Part shown: one piece after another, positions 1-10,558 of the stretch | How positions within the stretch are numbered: position 1 is the stretch's first letter | Layout: each line of letters opens with the position of its first letter | Assembly: GCA_949316495.1 (NCBI GenBank) | Contig: OX439001.1 | Location: forward strand, 52,118,556-52,182,555 | DNA: 64,000 nucleotides | Source: Amphiduros pacificus | Lineage: Eukaryota; Annelida; Polychaeta; Phyllodocida; Hesionidae | Direction of reading: 5' to 3' | The notes under the pieces: model-generated | Seen by the model: the letters and a program-made list of their open reading frames with translations, nothing else | Database searches by the model: none | What the model was told of the DNA's origin: nothing | Position numbers and translations under genes: made by a program

Positions 1-832
1 AGTTATTGCGATTCTTGGGATTACACATAATTGTCCGTGACCTTGAAAAATAGGTCAAGGTCACCGTCCATCGAACTCGTCCGAGGTTTTCACCAGATGC
101 TTATATGTGTCAAGTTTCACGAAGCTGCCATCATTTGTTCTCGTACTATCGCGATGACAAGGATGATTTCAAATAATTGTCCATGTGACCTTGAAAAGTA
201 GGTGAAGGTTATGTTTTATAGAAACAATTCTGAGGTCTTCACCAGATGCTTATGGGTGTCAAATCTCATAAAGCTGCCATTATTTGTTGTTGAGTTATGC
301 GATTCTTGGGATTTCACATAATTGTCCCTGTGACCTTGAAAAATAGGTCAAGGTCACCGTCCATCGAACTCTTCCGAGGTTTTCACCAGATGCTTATATG
401 TGTCAAGTTTCACGAAGCTGCCATCATTTGTTCTCGAGTTATCGCGATGACAAGATGATTTCACATAATTGTCCCTGTGACCTTGAAAAGTAGATGAAGG
501 TCATGTTTCATAGGAAAAATTCTGAGGGCTTCACCAGATGCTTATGTGTGTCAAATCTCATAAAGCTGCCATCATTCGTTCTTGAGTTATTGTGATTCTT
601 GGGATTTCACATAATTGTCCCTGTGACCTTGAAAAATAGGTCAAGGTCACCGTCCATCGAACTCGTCCGAGGTTTTCACCAGATGCATATGTGTGTCAAG
701 TTTCATGAAGCTGCCATCATTTGTTCTTGAGTTATCGCGATGACAAGGATGTTCGCTACAGACATACATACAGACATACAGACATACAGACATACATACA
801 TACATACATACCCACGCCAGGAGTACTGCAAT
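1..832. repeat. Tandem repeat of about 145-bp monomers (290-bp dimers), ending in a GACATACA microsatellite
   Basis: Two related monomers of about 145 bp alternate, giving a 290-bp period: the segment at 3 recurs at about 293 and 583, and its partner at about 145, 438 and 735. The monomers share a TGACCTTGAAAA core and a CACCAGATGCTTATGTGTGTCA-like segment. The array ends in a (GACATACA)n tract at 760-812. It lies inside BLMH intron 7. Similar repeats are common in mollusc genomes (from memory, not searched). Confidence 0.85.
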
Positions 833-833
833 A

Positions 834-864
834 CCCTCAGCCTGATTACATCAGGGGCTGAGGG
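834..864. repeat. Short inverted repeat (hairpin)
   Basis: CCCTCAGCCTGAT faces ATCAGGGGCTGAGGG across a three-base loop. It directly follows the tandem array above and may mark the end of the same element. Confidence 0.6.
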
Positions 865-1191
865 TAAAAAAAAGTGTATACGGAAAAACAGGGATCAAAT
901 GCATAAAAAAGTGTATAGTGAAATATAGGCATCAGAGATACAGGTATCCTCAGCCCTTAGGTATGAAACATGAGATCACCAACAAGCAAACCTATTGGGA
1001 TATTCACCCAAATAAATTTCAACATGCCAAATTTGGCGATTATGTGATTTTTGCATTGAAAACTTAATCATATCCACAAAATATTAGACAGACTTCCCTG
1101 AAGACATCTGTCCTTCAAAACAGAATTAGCAAGTAGAAGAGAAAATACATGATAACGGGTAATGGTTTTGAGTTAAACAATCAAACATTAC

Positions 1192-4100
1192 TTCTTTATT
1201 TTTGATTGATTCCTTGGCAAACTCCTTCAGCAGACTGGACTGGAGGTTGATGTAGAGCACTGGTTTGCTGCCCACCAGGTTTCCCAGGTACTCCACTGTG
1301 TACAGGTGATTGTAGGGATTTTCAGGTCGAGGATCATTCACCAATACAACCTTCAATATTCAAATATTGTATGTATTATAGGGAATATGGACAAAAGGTG
1401 ATTTTGTGCTATACTGTTTAGGATACTACTAGGGTACTATATGTAGCACCTAATTGCAGCCCCAATGCTTTGAAAGCATTATTTCACATATTTCCAAATG
1501 ATTTGAATCTAGTTTGAACATTATAAAATAACTATAAGGGTTACCTTATCTTCCATGTTGAAAACAGGTTTGACATGTTGTTTGTAGAAGTCCAGGGGTG
1601 TGATTGGTCCCACTTTGTGGTATTCTTTGTTCTTGTCATAGTATTCCCAGGTAAATGTCTCAGCAGGTGTTCCCAGGCAGATGGAAACTATGCGGAAAAT
1701 CTGAAATATACACCCATTGAGTTTTTTAAACATAATGTTAAGACCTTACACACAGCTGCAAAATATAGCTTTCTTAGCAGATATGACCATACCCCTTCAT
1801 GTCATCCATGTTAATGTATAAATAAGACAAAGCTATATATCATTTTTATTATGAATTGCTCATAGTTAAATCACCTCTTCATTGAAGCCCTCTACTGCCT
1901 TGCTGAGTTCTTCCTCAGATTTTCCTGCTTTCACCATATTATGCAACTTCATGCAGTACTCCCGCATCTGCACAACACAAACAAAAGCTGTAAAGTCTAC
2001 ACATGCAAGTCTTTTCTTATCAATTGTAAATTTATCATAGAATAAAAAATTTCTATTTTAAAAAAAACTATATTATCACAAATTGCATATAACATAGCAA
2101 TCAGAGATATTGAGGAGTGGGGTGTATACGTCAGATATTTCTGTGTACATGTCATTCTGTGATGCATTTGATTTGTACTCTCGCATAGTGAGTTTGAGAT
2201 GGTGGTGCTCCGAACCGTGCACATTTCCTTCTTTCAGAAGTTCACAAATCCGCTCAGAAACAAAGATCGCCTACGTCATATTAGATTTTCATAATCAAAT
2301 GCACAAAATGACACTTCTCATCGTGAACCGTATCAGTTTTGTTTTGTTTAATTGTATTTCATGTATATTCTAATTATGTCCATTTAATATTCCTATACCA
2401 TATGTTTCATGTAAACAACTATTTCTTATCAAAAATACCTTCATATTCTGCTCAAATCACTGAAATGCCAGTTTGTTTACATTACTCTGATATTTGACCC
2501 TTCTGAACTCATTACAGTGGGGCTCTGACAGGATTTAGAAGAGTAGTAGTGTGTCTTTTGGGGGTTTGAATAAGTTTTTCATAATCAAACGCATCTTCAG
2601 CAGATGACATTTGGTGAGATTTATGGCCAGGCCATTTGATATTTGGGGGACGAAGGAAAATAAATATCATTTTCAAAAAGGAAATTGCATAAAGGAAATT
2701 GCATACAAATTCTTTATTTTAAAGAAAGACTTTCTTGTCATGAATCTTACATGTGAAAAGCTTGGTGCCAAGCCATGCATTTCTTGGCAAAGTATTCAAT
2801 ACTGATCTAATAGCAGAGTTAAAAAAGTTCATTAAAAGGTCAACATCCAAACCATGCAAGTTTGGTGCAAATCTGTGCATTTTATATTTTGGAAAGTTAG
2901 AAAATCCACAAGGGATTTGAATGGATGGAAAGACAAATGAACAGAAACACATATTAATGACCCCTTGTTTTGGCAGGAAACAATAAAGTAATATTTCCAA
3001 ACGTTGAGGATAGCATGTTGTCAGACTTTACCTTTGTGTTGGTGATGTTACCCATCCTCCTGCTCTGCTCGCAGGATATGGCATCGGGAAAGCATTTCTT
3101 GGGCATCACTCCATGCTTCTCCACAAGGTTGACTATCATAGCCCATTGACCCCCGTCCTCAGATGGATCAGCATTCAGGTGCTGAATAAGCCTACCATCC
3201 GGGGTCTCTCCGCGCTTGGATGCCTCGATGTATACATTCATCAGATAGTTAAATCTCTCCAGCTAGAAGTATATTGGAAAGAAATGGTAAGACATATGAA
3301 AGTGATTAAAATCTGCTACTTTAAATACACAACATTAATATCATGAAATTATGCAACTAAATTATGCAACTAATATTAAATGTACATGTACTTGTAAATG
3401 TTTCATTCTTTTTTTTTGCTGAGTTAATAGTAAATTCTTATACAAATATAGCAAATGCTGATGTTTGTCACAATGATTAATACCTTGTCCCAGAAGAACA
3501 GGTAGGCTTGACTGAATTCAAAGTCTTCGATGTTGCATGCTTTCATGAAGGGCTGCCTCATACAGTTGAGACAGGCAAAGAGCCAGCATCGGCCAGAACT
3601 CTTCTGATTGGTCACTGGCTTGCCTTCGCTTTCAACCTGCAAATACAAATATCAAACATATACACCAAATCTATGATACATCAATTTGACAAATCATGCT
3701 CATTCAAAGTTGTTGCCCATTGCTATGAAAGAAAAAGAAAGGATGTCATCTTTCCATTGATAATCTGTATACCTCCAGTGTATAATATATCACACCAAAG
3801 CAAACTAAATAGGTTACAATGTATTTGTTTCTTTCAAAGGGCATGTACATTTCAATTTAAATGTGGTACAGTGATAATTCATGACTAAACGGTCAACCAT
3901 TAGCTGCTGTATTAGACCTGCTGTACTATCCAATAACACAAGACTAAATTTTTGAAGAAAATGAAATGTCTTTCAACACAAAAATAATGAGCCTTTCCAT
4001 ATTAGTAACTGAAAACCAGTTAATGTTAAAGTTTTCACCACAATGCTAAGAGGGAAGAACTGTCAAACCATATGATCTGTTAACTGCTGTCCAAATGATC

Positions 4101-7019
4101 TATTGAGTTTTTATATTAATTGTACTTTCAAGTTTCAATTGCATTCATTGATGGTTATACTAGGCCCTGTGTGATGTATATGGTCAACACATGACCTTTT
4201 CTGCAGAACTTTGTAAATGAAATAGAGTCAAACCTTGTGTGTATACACATGTGATAACTCCTGTTCAGCCGATCGTTTCCTGAGTACATCAAGAGGGTTA
4301 AACTTAGTGCACACATTCTGAGCCAGACGAAATCTAGGCTCGGCCTCAAAATTGGCACGGAATTTGGACAAGGTTGCCTTTGGAATGCCTGCTGCAAAAT
4401 AAAAAAATAAGCATGTGATAAAATCAATTCAAATATTTATTTTCAAGGCAGGATATACATAGTTGCATCAAACTTTTCAAATTTGTTGAATCTATTTATA
4501 TTTCTGATCATTTTCCACCCTAACCCTTTTATACAGCATGAGTGTTGAAGAATGAACCAATCAGTTCCAGACATAAAGGTGTCAATATTACTGACTACTC
4601 AGGAAAATATGTCAAGCAGCTGATGTCAAGATTCTGGCAGTAGTGGGCCGTTAGACAAGGTCCTGCCTCAATCCTCCAAGTTGTAAAAGAGACCAGCACA
4701 GGCCACTGCACACAGCACATTACTGACGGAATCTGGACACATTTTTCTCCTGAGATCATTTCACATTCTTTGCCTGTGTCTGATTGATTCAAAATGTCCA
4801 CATTCAAACTACTCCTAAATCTATTGAGTAAATTGACATTAAAATCATTTTCTTTCATATATAAAGATCCCTTTGTCATAAGTTAGATTTCTGGTTAAAC
4901 TCGAATTGTGGGAGTAATCATCTGTGTCATCATCTTTCCAAATCATAACATAAATTTACAAATTAAAAAAAAAAACCTATGTATTCTGAAGCATCCTTTC
5001 TCTAGTTTTCCTGTCATTTGGCTTGACTCTTGAAGATAACACTCAGAAGAGTCAAGGTGATCTATTGCTGGAAGGTATTGCTGGAAGTGGATTTCAAATT
5101 CATTTGCCAGTGGATTTGGGATTAAATAGAGTGCACTTTTTTAAACTCATCTTGTGCCTGACCTAAATGATGATTAGTGTCTGATACAGGCCACTAATAG
5201 TACGGATGTGATTTGTCAGAATCCATGTGTGTTAGGGTTTAAGTTCTGAGCAACCAACCTTACTTTGTGGGTGTGGATGGGCAGTGTGAATGCACTTTTG
5301 TGGATATTTAAAACCAATCAAGTACTTGTAAGCATAAAGGTATGACATTTAATGACCAATCAGAATAATGTGTCTCAATTTGGGCAGAATGCTTGTACTG
5401 GTCTCTATTCCAACTTGGAGGATTGAGATGATACCCAGTCTAGTGATTAGTGGGCCATGTGCATTGACCCGTAACTATCTCTATTCCTACTTGGGTTGAG
5501 ACTTAACAGTCCAAAAAGGCAGTTGCATGGTTCATTTGCAGGTCACCATCTTGTTTTTTTCAAAGCCTTCATGAAAACAGATTTTTAAGCAATTGTTCAC
5601 AACAAAATGTTTTTGTTTATAATGTAAACTTTGTAATCAAATGTTATTACTCATCATATTTTCCCTACAAAAGAATTTCTGTGTCATTTAAAAGTAGATG
5701 AGTCCTCTGCTAAATTTAAAATCGTTCATTGGACACTATGTCAACAAACTTCACTTAGTTGCATAGTGATCTAGTTAGTGCTAATAACTGCTTTGAAAAG
5801 GTTTATAAACAATGGGGCACTTTCAGATTAGGATATTGGAGTGATTTAGATTAAAGAACAACAGTGAACACAAGAGCACTACACTGTACTTTGCACTTAC
5901 AGCAAAACACAATAATCATGGCAGGTTTGTGTTTGATTTCAGGGAGACAGCTTAACTATTACAACCCTTATGAACCTTTTATTATGCCCTGGCATTGGGG
6001 CTTGGGCTAAATGTTTTCCCCTTCTGTCTTTATTATCTGGGAATCAGATAAATGCCGATTGCATATCTTGCAAAGAAACAAACATGTAGTTTGCATAGAA
6101 AAACACCCGGCTTGCACAGAAACACATAGCTTGCATAGAAATAACAAAGCAAATTCTGATTTAACATTTTCCCCCCTCAAATGTGTGCATGCCATTGACT
6201 GGTGGTGAAAGCATCATAAGAACTAGTCAAGAGGAAAGCTTGTTTGGTATCAGAGTTTCATGACCACATATCATTTAAACATACCGGTACCCCAAATTGT
6301 CAGTGACCTCTGTGATTTCATGAAAGCTTTAATGACCCGATTTAACCACTAACGGACGGGAAGGATGTTGTCATCCACCACCGTCAATGGACAGGAAGTG
6401 CGTTCATGTCCCCATTGTTCTGGCTTCATGACGTAATTTTGTAGCATTCTCTTGGGCAGCAACTTGTTACAATGTAATCATGATAATGATGTCAGACTGA
6501 TTGGATCATGAACTTCAGGACTTCATTGTGCATATTGAACAACCATGGTTGTAAATTTTATTGTGTAGAATCATTCTAATCCAGAACAAAATTAGTCAGT
6601 CCTACCAATCAATGCAATTTAGATCTATGGGCTAGTCCATTAGGGGTTCGTGATCAGATTGGAGCTTTTGTGAACTCGCAATTTTTTTGTGCACCTCCTG
6701 AGGCTCCACCAGGAATTCCCACCAGGGGGCGACATACGTGTATTGTAGTGAAGTTACGTAACAATTTGCAGTTAATTTGTTAACCTGCTGTCAACAAGCT
6801 TGTTTACCTGACATTTACATCTTCACACGGGAGTTCTGTAGTAGGCAATAATGAAAATTTCCATGGCAATTCTCAGATTGCGACGTTTGCAAACTTGAAA
6901 ACACAGGTCATTTCACAATCACAATGAATGGACAAAAACATACTGTACATCGACTTCCCTCCCACTCTTAAAGAACGATAAGACTTGAACAAAAATGTGG
7001 CCAACTTACCTTCTGCCAT
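1192..7019 (-). CDS. BLMH: Bleomycin hydrolase, N-terminal 320 residues (partial; 3' exons off the left edge)
   Basis: Cytosolic papain-like aminopeptidase that in vertebrates deamidates bleomycin and hydrolyses homocysteine thiolactone (family knowledge). Coding exons on the minus strand are 7010-7019, 4234-4391, 3484-3636, 3032-3262, 1875-1967, 1545-1700 and 1192-1350, with GT-AG borders and matching phases. The start is the ATG at 7019, which joins to residues M-A-E-A-G-I-P in phase 1. The active-site segment NQKSSGRCW has its Cys at residue 73, as in human BLMH, with the oxyanion Gln six residues before it. Other family blocks are FSQAYLFFWDK, EDGGQWAMIVNLVEKHGV, ETFTWEYYDKN and NDPRPENPYNHLYTVEYL. 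The window holds 320 of about 455 expected residues. The catalytic His and Asn lie in exons beyond position 1. Introns hold only repeats. Identity is near certain; exact borders are inferred. Confidence 0.95.
4590..5510. repeat. Related repeat segments in BLMH intron 1 sharing a CAATCCTCCAAGTTGG-like motif
   Basis: The segment near 4665-4690 (CTCAATCCTCCAAGTTG) recurs inverted near 5403-5430 and again near 11015-11035. These look like ends of a small dispersed element. Nothing coding is seen. Confidence 0.4.
5640..6350 (+). mobile_element. Dispersed non-autonomous repeat, copy 1
   Basis: This shares long blocks with segments at 38500-38900, 42290-43180, 51340-51640 and 56440-56960. Shared blocks include the AAAGTAGATGAGT start, CTGTCAACAAACTT-like, AGCAAAACACAATAATCATGGCAGG, and the CAGTGACCTCTGTGATTTCATG end. 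No ORF of note is present. It lies in BLMH intron 1. The copies are diverged, so the family is not young; its class is unknown. Confidence 0.6.
6719..6733 (+). promoter_or_regulatory. CTCF-like motif
   Basis: CCACCAGGGGGCGAC closely fits the published bilaterian CTCF core (CCASYAGRKGGCRS). It lies about 290 bp inside BLMH from its start codon. Binding is inferred from the motif alone. Confidence 0.4.
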
Positions 7020-7292
7020 CACTCACTGGATGATCCGCAAAATTCGGTCACAATAAAATGATCAAGATGAAGTCCTTGGCCAAACTTTGCCAAAAAATTC
7101 ACCGGTGAATTTGCAATTTCACTTGTTTATATACAGAATCGAGACTCTGCTGTGCCCACCAATCATTTTCTCTGCTGCACTTTGTCCGTATTCAGCGCCA
7201 CCTATCGTTTGGATGTGGTTGATTGAGAGTACAACAATATCCAACTAAAATTTATCATGTAAATTTGTCCAACTCCAAAGAATCTTCTCACG
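7020..7292. promoter_or_regulatory. Candidate bidirectional promoter of BLMH (minus) and FN3KRP (plus)
   Basis: The BLMH start codon ends at 7017-7019 on the minus strand. On the plus strand a strong splice donor (ACG followed by GTAAGTGA) lies at 7293, and a good acceptor (pyrimidine tract then AG at 12009-12010) lies seven bases before the FN3KRP ATG. If these pair, FN3KRP begins with a non-coding exon here and the two start regions are under 300 bp apart. No TATA box is evident. This is inference; no transcript data were available. Confidence 0.4.
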
Positions 7293-7534
7293 GTAAGTGA
7301 GCAGGTCTACTCTCAGAATTAATATTGCATTTGAGTAATTTAAAGATGCATAAGGTAATGATCACAGTTTCAAAAATGCTTTGCTATCCTTATATTGCAT
7401 GCTTCATATCTTTTTTAGGATGTGCCTAACTATTTTCTATTTTGACACATAGGATTGATAGAAAGGTGGTGCAAGAGATTTCATGCCCTTAGTTTATATG
7501 TTCTACAAGTGCCTTCGGCTGGGAGGGGCTGCAA

Positions 7535-7575
7535 TCTCTCACATATGCAGCTATCTCACTTATGCAGCTACCTCT
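7535..7575 (+). repeat. Microsatellite CTCACTTATGCAGCTAT, left part
   Basis: About two units of a 17-19-bp repeat end where the LTR element begins. The same repeat resumes after the element at about 10095, so the element interrupts one array. Confidence 0.7.
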
Positions 7576-7576
7576 C

Positions 7577-7718
7577 CGCCATGTCATTTATTTACGTTTC
7601 TGCCGTTTCGCCGGTTCGGCTCCGGATGTGCACTTTGGGTCGACATCTTCAATAAACAAGACGCCATATTTGCATCAGATTCCTATCAGTGTGTTTCGCC
7701 TTCTATTTTATTCTGACG
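7577..7718 (+). repeat. 5' LTR
   Basis: It is identical to the 3' LTR over the shared length. It carries an AATAAA polyadenylation signal and ends right before the primer binding site. Confidence 0.85.
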
Positions 7719-7732
7719 TGGTGGCAGCGGTG
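7719..7732 (+). other. Primer binding site, tRNA-Leu type
   Basis: TGGTGGCAGCGGTG is the complement of the 3' end (CACCGCTGCCACCA) of animal tRNA-Leu and abuts the LTR. Leu primer sites are known for gypsy-type elements of molluscs such as Steamer (from memory). Confidence 0.75.
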
Positions 7733-7968
7733 AAGGATTCACACCTAGAGACTGTTAAGTATATGTAGAAGCTACTCACCTGAAAAAAGGAACTTGTAAA
7801 TGTCTAGTTTTGACAGGTCAGAAGGTTGAAACGAGCACATGTTGCCTTCAGCACCCAACTTCCTTATCACACACATGTAAAATACAAAACCACCATAACA
7901 CAAACGGAACGGAACCACTGTCATAGACACTTCACCTGTACACAAACTTCATCCAACTGTCTATTATC

Positions 7969-8817
7969 ATGGCTCAATACAGAGCACCCAAGCAGTGGTC
8001 CCTCACAACCAATGAAACTATCAACACATTTGAGTGTTGGAAGGAGAATCTAGTCTACACACTCTCCCTTGACCAGAACTTCGTGCCCTATCTGACTCAC
8101 AACTGGCAAAAGAAAACTGCAGCCAGACCTCACCGAGGCCTAACGACTGATGCTGCCCCTATCCCCGAAAACCAGCGACAGACCGCTGCTCAAAAAAGCG
8201 CTACCCTAGACATGCTGTTAGGGCAAATAGCTAATTACTGCCCTGTCATTGCCCGGAGCAGTATTGTCAAAAACTCTACCAGTATTAACAACATTTGGCA
8301 GAAAATCAGAGAGCATTATGGTTTCCAGAGCACAGGAGCACATTTCTTGGATCTAGCATCCATCGTCATGAAGACCGACGAAAAACCAGAAGATCTCTTC
8401 CAACGAATCATGGCCTTTTATGAGGATAATCTCTTGACTGTGGGTTGTGGTCTCACCCACAATGGTGAAGATATCGCGATAGACGAAGACTGGACACCCA
8501 CCATAGAAAACACAATAGTGGTAACATGGCTGCGTTTAGTCCACCCTGGCTTACCTCAGTTAGTAAAACAGAAATACGGGTCAGAGCTCAGGAACCGGAC
8601 CCTAGCATCTCTAAAGCCAGAAATCTCCCAGGCCCTTACCTCTCTACTTGATGAGATAAGGAGCATCGAGGACACGAAAGTACTCCGTACGGACAGCACA
8701 ATCGGACAATTTAACCGCCGGCGCCCCCCTCCCCGGCGCTCGTACCAACAAACCAAGCAGCTCGTACCGTACAAACCAAGCAGCTCCCCTAAATCATGCT
8801 TCCAGTGCCAAGGCTAA
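7969..8817 (+). CDS. Gag-like ORF of the LTR element
   Basis: A 282-codon ORF with a capsid-like region: the conserved-looking blocks [25 protein letters not shown] and [15 protein letters not shown] fall at about residues 24-140. A basic proline/arginine stretch and the start of a CxxC zinc knuckle (SCFQCQG) close the ORF. Similar Gag proteins occur in gypsy-type elements of molluscs and cnidarians (recognised, not searched). Confidence 0.8.
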   Translation: MAQYRAPKQWSLTTNETINTFECWKENLVYTLSLDQNFVPYLTHNWQKKTAARPHRGLTTDAAPIPENQRQTAAQKSATLDMLLGQIANYCPVIARSSIVKNSTSINNIWQKIREHYGFQSTGAHFLDLASIVMKTDEKPEDLFQRIMAFYEDNLLTVGCGLTHNGEDIAIDEDWTPTIENTIVVTWLRLVHPGLPQLVKQKYGSELRNRTLASLKPEISQALTSLLDEIRSIEDTKVLRTDSTIGQFNRRRPPPRRSYQQTKQLVPYKPSSSPKSCFQCQG

Positions 8818-8851
8818 GAATCGCACGTCTCGCAACAATAACACACAGCCC

Positions 8852-9577
8852 GTGCGGACCGGCGATTTGGTCTACCTGAAAGGGGAACGCGACAAGTGCA
8901 AGGCCAGGGACAAATATATTATAGCAGACATCACTGACGACATATGTCACATCAGAAAGTTTACAAAGTCCCAGTTTAGGTCAAAGCTCTACACGGTCAA
9001 AATGTGTGATTGCTACCCGATTCAGACATCTATGCTACCCGGATCAGCATCGGGCCCAGTTAGAGGCCTATTGGATAATACAGTTGATACCCCATCACAA
9101 GGCTCACTTCGCTCCGCTCCAGACCCATCATATGCCACATCATCTGATCCGGTACACACTCCGCCACCCCTACCGAATGTGATCATCACACCTCTTGCCC
9201 CACTGGAACAGGCGGCGCCCCCTGGCGGTAGGGACCAATATATCGCTGACACCCCAGTTGTCAGTAACGAATATGTCCAGCCCTTACAAAACACACCGTC
9301 ACGTCCTCTCCCTACACAGCCTACTACGGGTATACCAGCCTTGCTAGATCTTACCCCAGCAAGACCCACAGTCCGCAGTCCACAAGACAATTACGTGCCA
9401 GTACCTGAATGCGGTAATGTATTACCAAGAGAGAATACCCCTGCAATACCTGGCAATAGGGACGCTATGCCACGTGTCGCCAACGACACGCCAAGCACAC
9501 CTAAAAACCTACGCAGGTCAAATAGAGACAGAAAGGCTCCGAAGTGGCAAACCAGCTCATCATGGGATATGAATTGA
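8852..9577 (+). CDS. ORF resembling a gypsy integrase C-terminal tail
   Basis: A 241-codon ORF. It begins with GDLVYLKGERDKCKARDKY and CHIRKFTKSQFR, typical of the segment after the integrase core in gypsy-type elements. A long Pro/Thr-rich tail ends in RRSNRDRKAPKW, the common end of such polyproteins. No catalytic core is present in it. Confidence 0.7.
   Translation: MRTGDLVYLKGERDKCKARDKYIIADITDDICHIRKFTKSQFRSKLYTVKMCDCYPIQTSMLPGSASGPVRGLLDNTVDTPSQGSLRSAPDPSYATSSDPVHTPPPLPNVIITPLAPLEQAAPPGGRDQYIADTPVVSNEYVQPLQNTPSRPLPTQPTTGIPALLDLTPARPTVRSPQDNYVPVPECGNVLPRENTPAIPGNRDAMPRVANDTPSTPKNLRRSNRDRKAPKWQTSSSWDMN
9215..9228 (-). promoter_or_regulatory. CTCF-like motif inside the LTR element
   Basis: Read on the minus strand, CCGCCAGGGGGCGC matches 13 of 14 positions of the CTCF core. 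It lies in coding sequence of the element, so chance is possible. Confidence 0.25.
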
Positions 9578-9929
9578 TATGAAGTAGCTTAGGTCAAGCT
9601 CACTTCCAACGGCTGCACATGTTCTGGAACCTCTGTGCACTTCTCGTTCTGTAGTTCATTATATTGTTTAAGTTAGTATTTAGCTATGTGTACTAAGTCA
9701 TAATATTTACAGTATTAGCATACTCCAGAATTGACACTCCACGAAAACCCGTTACATGACACTATGTAAACACAGTAGAGACATATCATTGATATATGTA
9801 GCATAAAGACTGTAGTTATATATAACATAAGACTATAGATATATCGTAAAGACAGTAGTCATACATATACCACACAGTAGAGAGAGATATGAAAGAATAG
9901 ACAGTACATAGAGAGATGAAGAAAAGAGG

Positions 9930-10076
9930 TGTTGCGCCATGTCATTTATTTACGTTTCTGCCGTTTCGCCGGTTCGGCTCCGGATGTGCACTTTGGGTCG
10001 ACATCTTCAATAAACAAGACGCCATATTTGCATCAGATTCCTATCAGTGTGTTTCGCCTTCTATTTTATTCTGACG
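9930..10076 (+). repeat. 3' LTR
   Basis: It starts TGTTGCG right after the purine tract GAAGAAAAGAGG (9918-9929), runs about 147 bp and repeats the 5' LTR without a visible difference over the shared part. Confidence 0.85.
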
Positions 10077-10094
10077 CTCACTGTTGTATTAATC

Positions 10095-10285
10095 TCTCAC
10101 ATATGCAGCTGTTTCTCACTTATGCAGCTGTGTCACTGTTGTAACTATCTCACTTGTGCAGCTATCTCTTACTTTTGCAGCTATCTCTCACTTGTGCAGT
10201 TATCTCACTTGTGCAGCTATCTCTCACTGCTATAACTTTCTCTCACTTATGCAGCTGTCTCACACTCATGCAGCTGTCCATGTAA
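10095..10285 (+). repeat. Microsatellite CTCACTTATGCAGCTAT, right part
   Basis: About ten diverged 17-19-bp units (CTCAC.T.TGCAGCTATCT). They continue the array that the LTR element interrupts. Confidence 0.75.
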
Positions 10286-10544
10286 TGTCTGCATTTTACC
10301 CATGAAGGCCCCTTTGTGCAAAACCTAGCGGGACCTCCACTAGTTCAATATTTAGGTCAAATTTCTGATTTGAAAACAAAGCTCTAATACAGAAATATAG
10401 GCATATTGTGTGTAATATTTTATATCTAACATAATTCTGACAAAAAATAAATGAAAACTACCCTATTCATTACATCTATATTATGCAACCCATCACATAA
10501 ACTTGCAAACCAAAACTGAAGTGGAGGTCTAGCATCAGCAAATT

Positions 10545-10558
10545 CCACCAGAGGGCAG
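10545..10558 (+). promoter_or_regulatory. CTCF-like motif
   Basis: CCACCAGAGGGCAG fits the CTCF core at every position. It has the same orientation as the motif at 6719, on the other side of the LTR element. Motif only. Confidence 0.35.

Larger units (their letters stand above)
7577..10076 (+). mobile_element. Incomplete Ty3/gypsy-like LTR retroelement, young
   Basis: Fossil element, 2.5 kb. Parts in order: 5' LTR (7577-7718), tRNA-Leu-type primer binding site (7719-7732), gag-like ORF (7969-8817), an ORF resembling the C-terminal tail of a gypsy-type integrase (8852-9577), a purine tract (9918-9929) and 3' LTR (9930-10076). The LTRs are identical over their shared 142 bases by eye, so insertion was recent. 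The element is incomplete: no protease, reverse transcriptase or RNase H is seen, so it would depend on other copies. It lies in the same orientation as FN3KRP, inside that gene's putative 5' UTR intron. The gypsy assignment rests on the primer site, the gag type and the integrase tail. Confidence 0.85.
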
